Shown piece by piece: positions 1 to 8,330 of a stretch of DNA of 64,000 nt. The notes below the pieces were generated by a model. The model searched no databases. It had not been told where the DNA came from and saw only the letters and a list, made by a program, of their open reading frames with translations. The translations under genes were made by a program, and so were the position numbers. This DNA is from Paenibacillus whitsoniae. GTDB taxonomy: Bacteria > Bacillota > Bacilli > Paenibacillales > NBRC-103111. The stretch spans positions 24,908-88,907 of the forward strand of contig NZ_RXHU01000074.1 in NCBI RefSeq assembly GCF_003955665.1. The letters run 5' to 3'. Numbering within the stretch: the stretch's first letter is position 1; each line of letters begins with the position of its first letter.

Positions 1-30
1 GGACGAAATACAGATTTTGGGGTGAAAATA

Positions 31-70
31 AAAGACCGAACGTATGCATACAGCCATACGCTCGGTCTTT
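31..70 (-). terminator. Hairpin downstream of the LuxR-type regulator gene
   Basis: Two 16-nt arms (31-46 and 55-70) pair with one G-T wobble around an 8-nt loop. They are flanked by A-rich sequence on the left and T-rich sequence on the right, so the hairpin could terminate in either direction. It lies 78 bp beyond the stop of the leftward gene ending at 148. Confidence 0.7.
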
Positions 71-147
71 TATTCATCTAGTTAATAGTCGGACACAGGA
101 ATCGGATGCTTGTAATATTCCCGTGCCTGGATTGTAAGCTTAGGCAT

Positions 148-2211
148 TCAGCTCCCTTGTGTCAAGAACATGCGAAGTAACTGGGTCCTGTTTCCAATTC
201 CGAGTTTTTCATATACCGACTTAAGATGCTTCTTGACGGTTACTTCCGCTATGAATAGATTCGCCGCGATTTCCGCATTCGATTTCCCCTGTGTGACGAG
301 TTGCACAATCTCTTTTTCCCTCGGCGTTAGCAGCTCCGTAAAACTCGGCTCTTTCGGCGCCGTTGATTGGGTGTAGGACAGTGACGTTTCGCCGACTGCC
401 TGTGTGGGCTCCTGCATTCCGCTTTTTTGCAGCAGGTCCTCTAGCAACAACTCAAGCTTATTTCCTCTGGTGTCTAGCACGTAGGTTGATGTCGGCGTCA
501 CACCGTCATAATAACAGTGTTTGACGTCGGGAACCTCCTGAAAGCCCATGTCCAGGTGCGGCTGGATAAACAACGGATCGGGCGGAGGGGAAGCAATCAA
601 GAAGCCGCCGGAAATCATAAATGAGAACAATAAAGAGATGGCTTCCATCGTAAGCGTCGCATCCTCCGAGTTGGCAATATCGATGATCCGAATAAACCAT
701 CCAGCTGGCCGATGGGCAGGTACAAGGAAATGCTCATAGTCAGATGAAGTAAGGCTTGTGAAATACGGCGATGCCAAAGGGTCTTCCAGCAGGTAAGGCA
801 TTGTTGCAGCATGAATCGGGAAAATCACCGATAATCCTACGATCTCGCCTTCATTCGTCCGAAGCAGTTTTACAATATCATGACCTAGTTCGAGATAATT
901 CCAAAGATTTATTGAGTCTAGTTTGGATAAATCGTAACGAACGTCCATTTTCTGTTCGATGATCCGGTTGGATACGGGATCAATTTCGGTTCTAACAACA
1001 GGATGAGCCTCGGCATACCTGCGCGCTATGTATCGATCCCCCTCTCTCACATTATCCTTCGTAAGGAGGTCCCAATAATATTGACCTTTGGCAGAAGGCG
1101 AGAGAATCCAGCGAATAGTGGCATTGCCGATGTACCAAAAAAGTTCTCCTAACTCCCACGAGCCGCTTCCGTCTCGGGAAGCCTGATTAATGCGTGTCTT
1201 ATAATAAGACGCACAGCGTACGAGCAAGCTCCTGTAGCGTGAAGGGGAGCGTTCCTTTAACATTTTGCACACTGCATCCCTCATCAGATCGTGAAGCATC
1301 CAGCCTCGAGCCGCTTTGCGGACGAACGATAGTCGGCATAGCCCCGTAAACATTTCGGATGATATTGCCCCGTCACTTATGAAAGACAAAGATTCCTGAT
1401 CAAATTTGCGCAGAACAGACGCAGACTCGACCCACTGTCGAATGTCCGGATCAGGAACTTCGCGAAACCAAAGCTCTACAAGTTGATCGAACCAGTCCTC
1501 CCCGCCGGAGTCCTCCCAATCAGCAGCGTCTCCGGAAAATGCCGAGACTGACAAAGATAAGGCCAGCGGATGTCCTTTCGTAAGTGACCACATTTTCTTC
1601 TGCTGTTCCAATGAGGAAATTCCACATTTGCGTAGATAGGCAAAAGACTTCTGTCGATCGAAAGAGCCGAGGGGAATTCGTTTGACCCGCTCTCTCCACG
1701 CCGGGGACAATTGCCACTGCCCTTTTAATGGGGTGCGGCCGGCGATAACAACCAAGACCTGATTCGGAAGCCACTGGATCAGATGTTCCCGCAGCCACGT
1801 ATCAAGGTCATCCATTTCTTCATAAGTATCGAAAGCGATGGTCACCCGGGTTCTCTGCGCAAGCTCTTGTATGGTCTGTAAAAAGGACTCCGTCAAATTG
1901 CATTCGCCCTTACTTGGCGTCGACAAGAGGGCCTCACATTGCTGCAGCAGTCTTTTATAAAGCTCGTCATGAGTATGATGGAAATCACGGCTATCTACAT
2001 AAAGAAAAACGCAATCCTGCTGTATAGACATTCTTCGCATGGTATCCAGCAGGGTACTTTTGCCCACGCCACCAGTACCAAATACATTCCAAATGTTTTT
2101 ATCATCGGGCGTTCCACTTGTTAAAAAACGGAGATATTGCTCGGTCTCACTGTCACGGCCGATAAGAAAGTCATTCTCTTTTTGTTGAACACGGCTCAAC
2201 AGATCACTCAT
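148..2211 (-). CDS. AAA/NB-ARC-type ATPase with C-terminal LuxR DNA-binding domain
   Basis: A 687-residue cytoplasmic transcription factor of the MalT/LAL type. A Walker A motif GTGGVGKST lies at residues 45-53, followed by an NB-ARC-like ATPase and helical region to about 330. A LuxR helix-turn-helix fills the last 64 residues (TPREKEIVQLV, then AEVTVKKHLKSVYEKLGI). The stretch at about 410-600 does not look like the usual TPR repeats. Strings such as GEIVGLSV and GFQEVPD..YYDG..YVLD resemble a GNAT acyltransferase fold, which is an inference from pattern only. The ATG is preceded by AGGGACGAAG. The gene diverges from the surface-protein pair at 2472 and probably controls it or itself through the palindrome at 2266-2287. 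The effector is unknown. Confidence 0.85.
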   Translation of the reverse strand: MSDLLSRVQQKENDFLIGRDSETEQYLRFLTSGTPDDKNIWNVFGTGGVGKSTLLDTMRRMSIQQDCVFLYVDSRDFHHTHDELYKRLLQQCEALLSTPSKGECNLTESFLQTIQELAQRTRVTIAFDTYEEMDDLDTWLREHLIQWLPNQVLVVIAGRTPLKGQWQLSPAWRERVKRIPLGSFDRQKSFAYLRKCGISSLEQQKKMWSLTKGHPLALSLSVSAFSGDAADWEDSGGEDWFDQLVELWFREVPDPDIRQWVESASVLRKFDQESLSFISDGAISSEMFTGLCRLSFVRKAARGWMLHDLMRDAVCKMLKERSPSRYRSLLVRCASYYKTRINQASRDGSGSWELGELFWYIGNATIRWILSPSAKGQYYWDLLTKDNVREGDRYIARRYAEAHPVVRTEIDPVSNRIIEQKMDVRYDLSKLDSINLWNYLELGHDIVKLLRTNEGEIVGLSVIFPIHAATMPYLLEDPLASPYFTSLTSSDYEHFLVPAHRPAGWFIRIIDIANSEDATLTMEAISLLFSFMISGGFLIASPPPDPLFIQPHLDMGFQEVPDVKHCYYDGVTPTSTYVLDTRGNKLELLLEDLLQKSGMQEPTQAVGETSLSYTQSTAPKEPSFTELLTPREKEIVQLVTQGKSNAEIAANLFIAEVTVKKHLKSVYEKLGIGNRTQLLRMFLTQGS

Positions 2212-2265
2212 CTTCGTCCCTGCCTCAGAAGGTAATAGGATTCCAATCCAACTTAAGTATATACC

Positions 2266-2287
2266 GTATTATCCCTAAGGATAATAC
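2266..2287. promoter_or_regulatory. Perfect inverted repeat in the divergent promoter region
   Basis: The arms GTATTATCC and GGATAATAC are exact reverse complements, 9 nt each, with a 4-nt spacer CTAA. It sits 55 bp upstream of the LuxR-type regulator and about 185 bp upstream of the secreted-protein gene. It is a candidate operator; binding is inferred. Confidence 0.6.
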
Positions 2288-2471
2288 CCGGCTGGAAAGA
2301 ATTTCGGTATAGTTGCCGTATCGACGACAAGATCATAAGAGAGAATTGGCAGTGATTCTTTCCTGAATTTTCCCAGAAAACTTCCCGATGCACATAGGAA
2401 ACGCTGCTCTCCACACTGGGAATACAGCTTTGTTATGCTTATCGTAATCAAACAACGGAGGAATGATTAGC

Positions 2472-4295
2472 ATGTTGAAAAAAAATCAAAACATTCGCAA
2501 CGTGATCATCAGTTCGGTTCTGGCCGGATCGTTGGCATTCTCAGGAATTGCCTTCGCATTTGGAGAAACGGCGCCAAGTGGCGTATCCATTCAGGAGTTC
2601 AGCCTGCTCGACACGGCTTCAGACGTTGTCGGCGCTGCGGATTTCACGCCAGAGGGCAACAAGGACGGACATTTCAAGCTGAAACTCAGTTTGGCTGAAA
2701 AAAAGACAATCAAATCTGTCGTCCTTCGCTCGACGGATGCTTATGGCAAGGACAATTATCAAGGCGTCTGGCGGACGAACCGCGTTACCACCGGATGGCT
2801 GCTAGGGATCGTGCAGGACAAAACCGTTACGACATCGTCGGGCACGACCCACGAAAGTGAAATCATTAACCCAGGTTTTCGCAAGGACGTGAACGAGCCT
2901 GTCGGCGAATTCAATGGCGAGCTTATCTTTGATTTGTATGCCAGCAACAATGGCACGATCAAGGAAACGCAATATTACGTACTCGAAATTGAGACACCGG
3001 AAGGTACGATCGTTTCGAAGCCGATCAAATACCAGAAGCCGATGATCGAAGGCAGCGCTTCATCTACCCCGGCGCCGTCAGCTCCGCCAGCGTCAACGCC
3101 AAGCCCGTCAACCCCGACACCGAAGCCGATTCCAACGCCAACCCCAGCCCCTGTGCCGGCTCCGGCGGAAGGGCCGACGATCCATGTATTTTTTGAGGGC
3201 AAGGAACTTTCATTTCCCGATGCCCAGCCCATACTGAAAGACGGATCGACACTTGTTCCTTTCCGCAAGCTGTTTGAAGCGCTCGGGTTTTCAGTGAAAT
3301 GGGTGGATAGCGAACGTAAGGCCGTCGGCACAAAAGAAGGTTTGACAATCGAGCTAACCATAAATAGCAATATCGCGAAGGTCAATGATACTGGCGTCGA
3401 ATTAGTCGCTCCAGCCCAGATCATTAACGGAAGCACTATGGTTCCCTTGCGCTTCGTAGCGGAAAACAGCGGATACGAGGTGTCTTACGAAAAAGAAGGC
3501 GATGTTGCAACAATCCGGATCAACGAGCCAACGCAGCAGCCTAAGCCAACACCAAGCCCGACACCGACACCGAATCCGACACCAACCCCTACACCGAAGC
3601 CAACGCCTAATCCGGCTCCCGAACCGGCCAAAGAATCCGCGGAGCCTTACGTTGTCAAAGGCTATGTTCGCGATGCGAACGGCAATCCCCTTGCCGGCGT
3701 CTCGATTTTTGCAGATAATACACTGCTCTACGATAGCAATATTTTGGGCGTGACTGATGAGGAGGGGCATTACCTGCTCGAACTGCCCGAGCTGGCAACA
3801 ACATGGCGCATGGGCGGCAAATACACCACAACGTATAACAACAAAACGTTCAACTTCGACCTGGTTCCCGATGTGGATCAGCCGTTGGCAGGTAAAACCG
3901 GGGCTGTTCGAAATTTCACCTGGAAAAATGACAGCGGCAAAATTTATATTTACCCTTCATTCGCCGGCTTCGATGACAGCTTGCCGGAGTTCGATATGAA
4001 TGATCTGGAAATCACGCTTACACCCGTAGGCCCATTGGTTGGTGGCAGCGCAGGCCAAACCATCGTTAAGCACGCCGGTCCTGTCGCGGGCGGAGCAGGT
4101 GTCGACAGCATCCCCATCGGCAAATATAAAGCGACAGCAAGATGGATGCCGGAAGGCCATGCACCGATCGCCATGCAGATTGGTGTGGCCAATGTCAGCA
4201 AAGAAACCTATGCCGATTCCGTCGAGTTTGATTTTAAACAAAGCCAATACTCGTCTGCCTACTTGGGCGAACTGAATGTAAGACTTAAGCCGTAG
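2472..4295 (+). CDS. Secreted protein with copper-amine-oxidase-like stalk domain and carboxypeptidase-regulatory-like C-terminus
   Basis: 607 residues from the ATG at 2472. An in-frame ATG at 2463 abuts the ribosome site GGAGGA (2457-2462) and is too close to it. Order: signal peptide (to about residue 30, ending near AFAFG), an N-terminal beta-rich domain, a Pro/Thr linker, a copper-amine-oxidase-N-like domain (about 235-350, with STLVPFRKLFEALG and STMVPLRFVAENSG), a second PTPTP linker, then a C-terminal domain starting EPYVVKGYVRDANG, typical of carboxypeptidase regulatory-like folds. No LPXTG or SLH anchor is visible. The last ~215 residues are nearly repeated in the next gene, 11 bp downstream. 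It is probably extracellular or wall-associated; its ligand is unknown. Confidence 0.85.
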   Translation: MLKKNQNIRNVIISSVLAGSLAFSGIAFAFGETAPSGVSIQEFSLLDTASDVVGAADFTPEGNKDGHFKLKLSLAEKKTIKSVVLRSTDAYGKDNYQGVWRTNRVTTGWLLGIVQDKTVTTSSGTTHESEIINPGFRKDVNEPVGEFNGELIFDLYASNNGTIKETQYYVLEIETPEGTIVSKPIKYQKPMIEGSASSTPAPSAPPASTPSPSTPTPKPIPTPTPAPVPAPAEGPTIHVFFEGKELSFPDAQPILKDGSTLVPFRKLFEALGFSVKWVDSERKAVGTKEGLTIELTINSNIAKVNDTGVELVAPAQIINGSTMVPLRFVAENSGYEVSYEKEGDVATIRINEPTQQPKPTPSPTPTPNPTPTPTPKPTPNPAPEPAKESAEPYVVKGYVRDANGNPLAGVSIFADNTLLYDSNILGVTDEEGHYLLELPELATTWRMGGKYTTTYNNKTFNFDLVPDVDQPLAGKTGAVRNFTWKNDSGKIYIYPSFAGFDDSLPEFDMNDLEITLTPVGPLVGGSAGQTIVKHAGPVAGGAGVDSIPIGKYKATARWMPEGHAPIAMQIGVANVSKETYADSVEFDFKQSQYSSAYLGELNVRLKP

Positions 4296-4306
4296 AGGTG
4301 ATTAGC

Positions 4307-5095
4307 ATGAGAACGTTTATTATTCGTTCGATGCTGCTGCTGGCCCTCGTTCTTCTGGTAGGCTGCGCGCAAGCTAAAGGATCCGCTGAGCTGGAGCAAA
4401 GAAGCGCAAGCCCGAAGCAGCAGCAAACGCAAAAGCAAGACCAAATCGAGCCTTATGTCGTCAAAGGGTATGTCCGGGATATGAACGGCAAGCCTCTTTC
4501 CGGCGTCTCCGTGTATGCGGATAACACGTTGCTCTACGACAGCAATATTCTGGGCGTGACGGATGAGAACGGACAGTACCTGCTCGAACTGCCCGAGCTG
4601 ACGACAACATGGAGAGTGGGCGGCAAATATACCACGACCTATAACGGCAAAACGTTCAACTTCGACCTGGTTCCCGATGTGGATCAGCCATTGGCAGGAA
4701 AAACGGGAGCGGTTCGGAATTTCACCTGGAAAAATGACAGCGGCAAAATTTATATTTACCCTTCCTTCGGCGGCTTCGACGACAACATGCCGGAATTCAA
4801 TATGATCGATCTGGAATTGACGCTCACCCCAGTCGGACCGCTGCTTGGCGGCGGGGAAGGCCAAACGATCGTGAAGCGCGCCGGTCCTGTCGTGGACGGA
4901 GCTGGTGTCGAGAGCATCCCCATTGGCAAATATAAAGCCACAGCCAAATGGATGCCTGAAGGGCATGATCCGATACCGATGCAGCTCTGTTTGAACATCT
5001 CCGGCAAATATGCCGATTCAGTCGATGTTGAATTCAACAAGAGCCAATACTCGTTCGCCTACTTGGGCGAGCTCAATGTGAAACCTGCGAAGTAA
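4307..5095 (+). CDS. Lipoprotein paralogous to the C-terminal domain of the preceding gene
   Basis: 262 residues from the ATG at 4307, preceded by AGAGGTG; an in-frame GTG at 4298 overlaps that site. The signal peptide ends in a lipobox LVGC (Cys about residue 20), so the product is predicted to be a membrane-anchored lipoprotein. After a Gln/Lys-rich linker it carries a single domain with EPYVVKGYVRDMNG, GKYTTTYNGKTFNFDLVPDV and SGKIYIYPSFGGFDD, almost the same as residues ~395-607 of the upstream protein. Both genes also share the translation-start context GATTAGCATG, so the start region itself appears duplicated. The pair is probably co-transcribed. Function unknown. Confidence 0.85.
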   Translation: MRTFIIRSMLLLALVLLVGCAQAKGSAELEQRSASPKQQQTQKQDQIEPYVVKGYVRDMNGKPLSGVSVYADNTLLYDSNILGVTDENGQYLLELPELTTTWRVGGKYTTTYNGKTFNFDLVPDVDQPLAGKTGAVRNFTWKNDSGKIYIYPSFGGFDDNMPEFNMIDLELTLTPVGPLLGGGEGQTIVKRAGPVVDGAGVESIPIGKYKATAKWMPEGHDPIPMQLCLNISGKYADSVDVEFNKSQYSFAYLGELNVKPAK

Positions 5096-5152
5096 AATAA
5101 GAGATAACGTTAATCAGCCGTCGTCACTTATGCGAGGCGCTGCCAAACGCGC

Positions 5153-5181
5153 AAAAGCCAGCTCCCCAAGGAGCTGGCTTT
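5153..5181. terminator. Bidirectional terminator between convergent genes
   Basis: GCCAGCTCC and GGAGCTGGC form a 9-bp stem with a CCAA loop, flanked by AAAA on one side and a T-rich end on the other. It separates the lipoprotein gene (+) from the FecCD permease gene (-). Confidence 0.85.
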
Positions 5182-5186
5182 CTGCC

Positions 5187-6170
5187 TTACACCTGCCGCT
5201 GCTTATTCCGATAGAGCAGCAGCACAAAATACGGTACGCCGATAATCGCGATGACGACGCCGACGGGCATTTCCATCGGCGCGAACACCGTTTTCGCGAT
5301 GAAATCCGACATCATGACGAGCAGCGCGCCGATCAGGCCGCTCATCGGCAGCAGCTGCCGGTGCCCGTGCCCGACGAGCCGTCGGGCCATGTGCGGCGCC
5401 ATGAGGCCGATGAAGCCGATGCCGCCGGACACCGAGACGCAGGCGCTGACGATGCCGATGGCGCTGAGCAGCAGCAGCGCCCGCTCTCTGTCGACCTCGG
5501 CGCCCAGGCCGCGGACGCTCGATTCGCTGAGCTGGAACACGTCCAGCATGCGGGTTCGCAGGAACAGCACCGGCGTCAGCAGGAGCAGCCAGGGCAGCAT
5601 CGCCACGATATACGTCCAGTTTGCGTTATAAATACTGCCGGACACCCAGACGGCGACCGTCTCGAAATCTTTGGCGTTCATTTTCAGCGTAAGGAACACC
5701 GAGACGGCCGATAGGCCCGAGGCCATGGCGATACCGGTAAGCAGGAGCCGCTGCGCCTCCAGCCGCCCGTTGACGCGGGAGAAGAAATAGATGAGCAGCG
5801 CGGCGCCCAAGCCGCCCACAAGGCCAACGGCCGGACCCGCTAGAATCGCCGCCAAGGAGGTGCCTTTCATTTTACCCTGAAAAAAGAACAGGAAAATGAC
5901 CATCGCCACGCCCGCCCCCGCGTTGATGCCGAGAATGCCGGGGTCCGCTAATGGATTGCGGGTCAGGCTCTGCACGACGGTGCCTGCCATGCCAAGTCCC
6001 GCGCCGACCAGCAAAGCAATAACGATGCGCGGCAGGCGAAACTCCAAAATGACCAGATCATAGTCGTGCTGAGGATTCATGCGCAGCAGTGTCTTCACAA
6101 CGTCCCGCAGCGCCATATCGAAAGCGCCGTTTGTCAGCGATATGTAGGCCGTCGTCAGCAGCAACGCCAC
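5187..6170 (-). CDS. FecCD-family iron-siderophore ABC permease (second subunit)
   Basis: Membrane permease of the BtuC/FecCD/FeuC type, with about ten hydrophobic helices. Family signatures include RLPRIVIALLVGAGLGMAG, NPLADPGILGINAGAG and GGIGFIGLMAPHMARRLVG. The first recognised start is a GTG at 6170, giving 327 residues, but it lacks a nearby ribosome site. A good AAAGGAG lies 24-31 nt upstream, just after the stop of the previous gene, and the reading frame is open back through it (VKFTLAVTVS..., a plausible start of helix 1). The true N-terminus is therefore probably about 8-10 residues longer, or uses an atypical start codon. Last gene of the leftward siderophore unit. Confidence 0.9.
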   Translation of the reverse strand: MALLLTTAYISLTNGAFDMALRDVVKTLLRMNPQHDYDLVILEFRLPRIVIALLVGAGLGMAGTVVQSLTRNPLADPGILGINAGAGVAMVIFLFFFQGKMKGTSLAAILAGPAVGLVGGLGAALLIYFFSRVNGRLEAQRLLLTGIAMASGLSAVSVFLTLKMNAKDFETVAVWVSGSIYNANWTYIVAMLPWLLLLTPVLFLRTRMLDVFQLSESSVRGLGAEVDRERALLLLSAIGIVSACVSVSGGIGFIGLMAPHMARRLVGHGHRQLLPMSGLIGALLVMMSDFIAKTVFAPMEMPVGVVIAIIGVPYFVLLLYRNKQRQV

Positions 6171-6204
6171 GCTTACGGTGACCGCCAGCGTAAACTTGAC
6201 TCCT

Positions 6205-7212
6205 TTACCGATTGGACTCGCCCCCTCTCGTGCGAATGAGATAGAGGAAGAACGGCACGCCGAGCATGCCCGTCACGACACCGATCGGCATCTCGAAGGG
6301 ATTGCCCAGATACCGGCTGGCCACGTCGCACAGCCCAAGAAACACCGCGCCGAGCACCGCCGAACAAGGAACGACCCACTTGTAGTCGATCCCGACCAGG
6401 AAGCGCGTAATATGCGGCACGATTAGGCCGACGAACCCGATTTTGCCCGCAATCGCCACCGAAATGCCGGTCAGCAGCACAACGCTTAACGTTGTTAATA
6501 GTTTAACCTGTGTCGTTTTCTGCCCAAGCGATACGGCCACTTCATCCCCCAAGGAGAAAATCGTCACCGATTTGGACAGCCAGATCGCCAGCGCAAGTCC
6601 CACAACGGCAAAAGGAACCGCCAGCCAGATCAGCTTAGGGTCCAATTGATGCAGGCGGGAGTTGTACCAGAAGGAGACATTTTGCGAGACTTGAAAATAC
6701 ATGGCTATCGCTGACGACACACTGCTAAGAAACGTGCCGATGAGCGTGCCGAGAATGGCCAGCCTTACGGGCGACATGCCGCCTGGCAGCAGCGAGGCAA
6801 GACCGAATACTATAACAATGGCCAGCGCCGAGCCGGCAAAAGAAGCCCCGATCATCGCCATCATGGACGAATACGGCGCGACAACCATCATGACAGTTAC
6901 GGCAAAGGCCGAGCCGTCCGAGATGCCCATAATGGAAGGGGATGCCAGATCATTTCTGGTCATCCCCTGCATGAGTGCGCCCGATACCGCCAGGAAGGCG
7001 CCGACGAGCAGCGCTCCGATCACCCTGGGCAGTCTTGCGTGCCTAATAATCTGATGATCCACATTCCCCGAATCCCAGTGCATGAAGGCATCCGCGATTT
7101 GGCTGAACGAGATGTTTTTCGTTCCATAACTGATGGACAAGATCAACGTCAGCAGCACCGCAATAGGGGCTGCCGCAAGAATGATCGCGGGTAGTGCAGC
7201 GCTCCGTTTCAT
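6205..7212 (-). CDS. FecCD-family iron-siderophore ABC permease (first subunit)
   Basis: 335 residues with an ATG start and many hydrophobic helices. It has the FecCD signatures ARLPRVIGALLVGAFLAVSG, RNDLASPSIMGISDG and GKIGFVGLIVPHITRFLVG. It would form a heterodimeric channel with the gene ending at 5187. It lies 10 bp after the binding-lipoprotein gene. No ATP-binding subunit follows or precedes, so the transporter must recruit an ATPase encoded elsewhere, as Bacillus subtilis FeuBC does with YusV (established for that system; inferred here). Confidence 0.92.
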   Translation of the reverse strand: MKRSAALPAIILAAAPIAVLLTLILSISYGTKNISFSQIADAFMHWDSGNVDHQIIRHARLPRVIGALLVGAFLAVSGALMQGMTRNDLASPSIMGISDGSAFAVTVMMVVAPYSSMMAMIGASFAGSALAIVIVFGLASLLPGGMSPVRLAILGTLIGTFLSSVSSAIAMYFQVSQNVSFWYNSRLHQLDPKLIWLAVPFAVVGLALAIWLSKSVTIFSLGDEVAVSLGQKTTQVKLLTTLSVVLLTGISVAIAGKIGFVGLIVPHITRFLVGIDYKWVVPCSAVLGAVFLGLCDVASRYLGNPFEMPIGVVTGMLGVPFFLYLIRTRGGESNR

Positions 7213-7222
7213 TCATCTACAC

Positions 7223-8230
7223 TCACTTTGCTTGAACGATTTTCGAAGCGCTCAGTGCTTCCAGGAACTTGATTTTGCTGTAAGCTGTACCGCCTTGCAG
7301 CATGGGGTCTACGATGTTCGTGTACAATTGACCGTTCTTAACCGCGTTAATGTTTTTGAAAATCGGGTTGTTTTTCAGATCTTCAAACACTTTCGGCGTA
7401 TCTTTGTTTTCGTCTTCAGCAAACTCAATGAACAGGTAATCCGGGTTCATTTCGGACAGCTTCTCAAGTGAAATTCCTGCTTGCGCTTTCGCCGCTTTGA
7501 CTTCCTCCGGTACCGTCGCGCCAAGCTCTGCATACAAAGACGGGTTGAAGAAGACGTCTTGCGGATAAATGAACAAGGAACCGGAACGCACGCGAAGCGC
7601 AAGCACTTTCTTATTCTTCAGAACTGGACCGATCTTCTCTTTCAGCGCGGCGGAATCTTTCTTGTATTTGTCCAGCACTTCTTTCGCTTTCGCTTGTTTG
7701 CCCGTCAGCTCGCCGAGCAGCAGCAGGTTGTTCTCCCAGTCCGTCGCCAGGTGCGATACCGGAATCGTCAAGCCGACCTTGGTCAGCTTCTCATTCGTCT
7801 CTGCCGGGAACTTCGTGGAGCTCAGAATAACGTCAGGCTTCAATTTCAAAATCGTTTCCAAATTCGGCTGCGTTTTCTCGCCGATCCCTTCTGCTTTATC
7901 CGTAATCGGAGCGAACACGGCAGGGAATTTACCGCTTACCGTCAAGGCGCCGACAGGTTTCACGTCGAGGAGCAGCGCATCTTCGAGCGACTCGACTGCG
8001 CCTGTAATAACGACTTTGTCAACTTTGGCAGGGACTGTGTAGTCTTTGCCTACATATTTAATCGTGTGAGGTCCAGTCGATGCTGCAGGTGTCGATGCTG
8101 CCGTTGCCGCCGGTGTCGCAGCTGCCTTCTCCGGCGCTGCCGTCCCCGATGTTGTTTCCGATTTGGCGCCGCATGCCGTCATGGCCAAAAGGGCTAAGGC
8201 AGTCATGCCGACCGTTACCAATGTTCTCAT
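7223..8230 (-). CDS. Iron-siderophore ABC transporter substrate-binding lipoprotein
   Basis: 335 residues. The ATG at 8230 was chosen because GGAGAGGGG precedes it and a lipobox (TAC at residues 18-20) follows directly; the longer frame would run through the Fur box. After an Ala/Thr/Pro-rich tether comes a periplasmic-binding-protein fold of the FeuA/FhuD type (KVDKVVITGAVESLEDAL, LKPDVILSS, LSEMNPDYLFIEF). Predicted surface receptor for a ferric siderophore, delivering to the two permeases just downstream. A Fur box at 8263-8277 lies 33 bp upstream. The ligand cannot be read from sequence; a Feu-like bacillibactin/enterobactin role is suggested by the regulator next door. Confidence 0.92.
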   Translation of the reverse strand: MRTLVTVGMTALALLAMTACGAKSETTSGTAAPEKAAATPAATAASTPAASTGPHTIKYVGKDYTVPAKVDKVVITGAVESLEDALLLDVKPVGALTVSGKFPAVFAPITDKAEGIGEKTQPNLETILKLKPDVILSSTKFPAETNEKLTKVGLTIPVSHLATDWENNLLLLGELTGKQAKAKEVLDKYKKDSAALKEKIGPVLKNKKVLALRVRSGSLFIYPQDVFFNPSLYAELGATVPEEVKAAKAQAGISLEKLSEMNPDYLFIEFAEDENKDTPKVFEDLKNNPIFKNINAVKNGQLYTNIVDPMLQGGTAYSKIKFLEALSASKIVQAK

Positions 8231-8262
8231 TTTACTTGTTTCCCCTCTCCATCCGTTACGAA

Positions 8263-8277
8263 TGATAATCATTCTCA
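8263..8277 (-). promoter_or_regulatory. Fur box upstream of the siderophore-binding lipoprotein gene
   Basis: TGATAATCATTCTCA matches the 7-1-7 Fur repeat TGATAAT-N-ATTATCA with one mismatch. A TATAAT-like -10 on the minus strand lies at 8287-8282, right beside it. Iron repression is inferred from the known family site. Confidence 0.85.
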
Positions 8278-8330
8278 TCGAATTATAAAAGAACTTGCCC
8301 CTAGATGACATGGACAATAGTCGGATTTTA

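Noticed and set aside
4259..4966. 235-residue open frame on the - strand, resembling one at 3957-4247
   Set aside because: Both are antisense to the duplicated domain; their similarity merely reflects the duplication of the real + strand genes.
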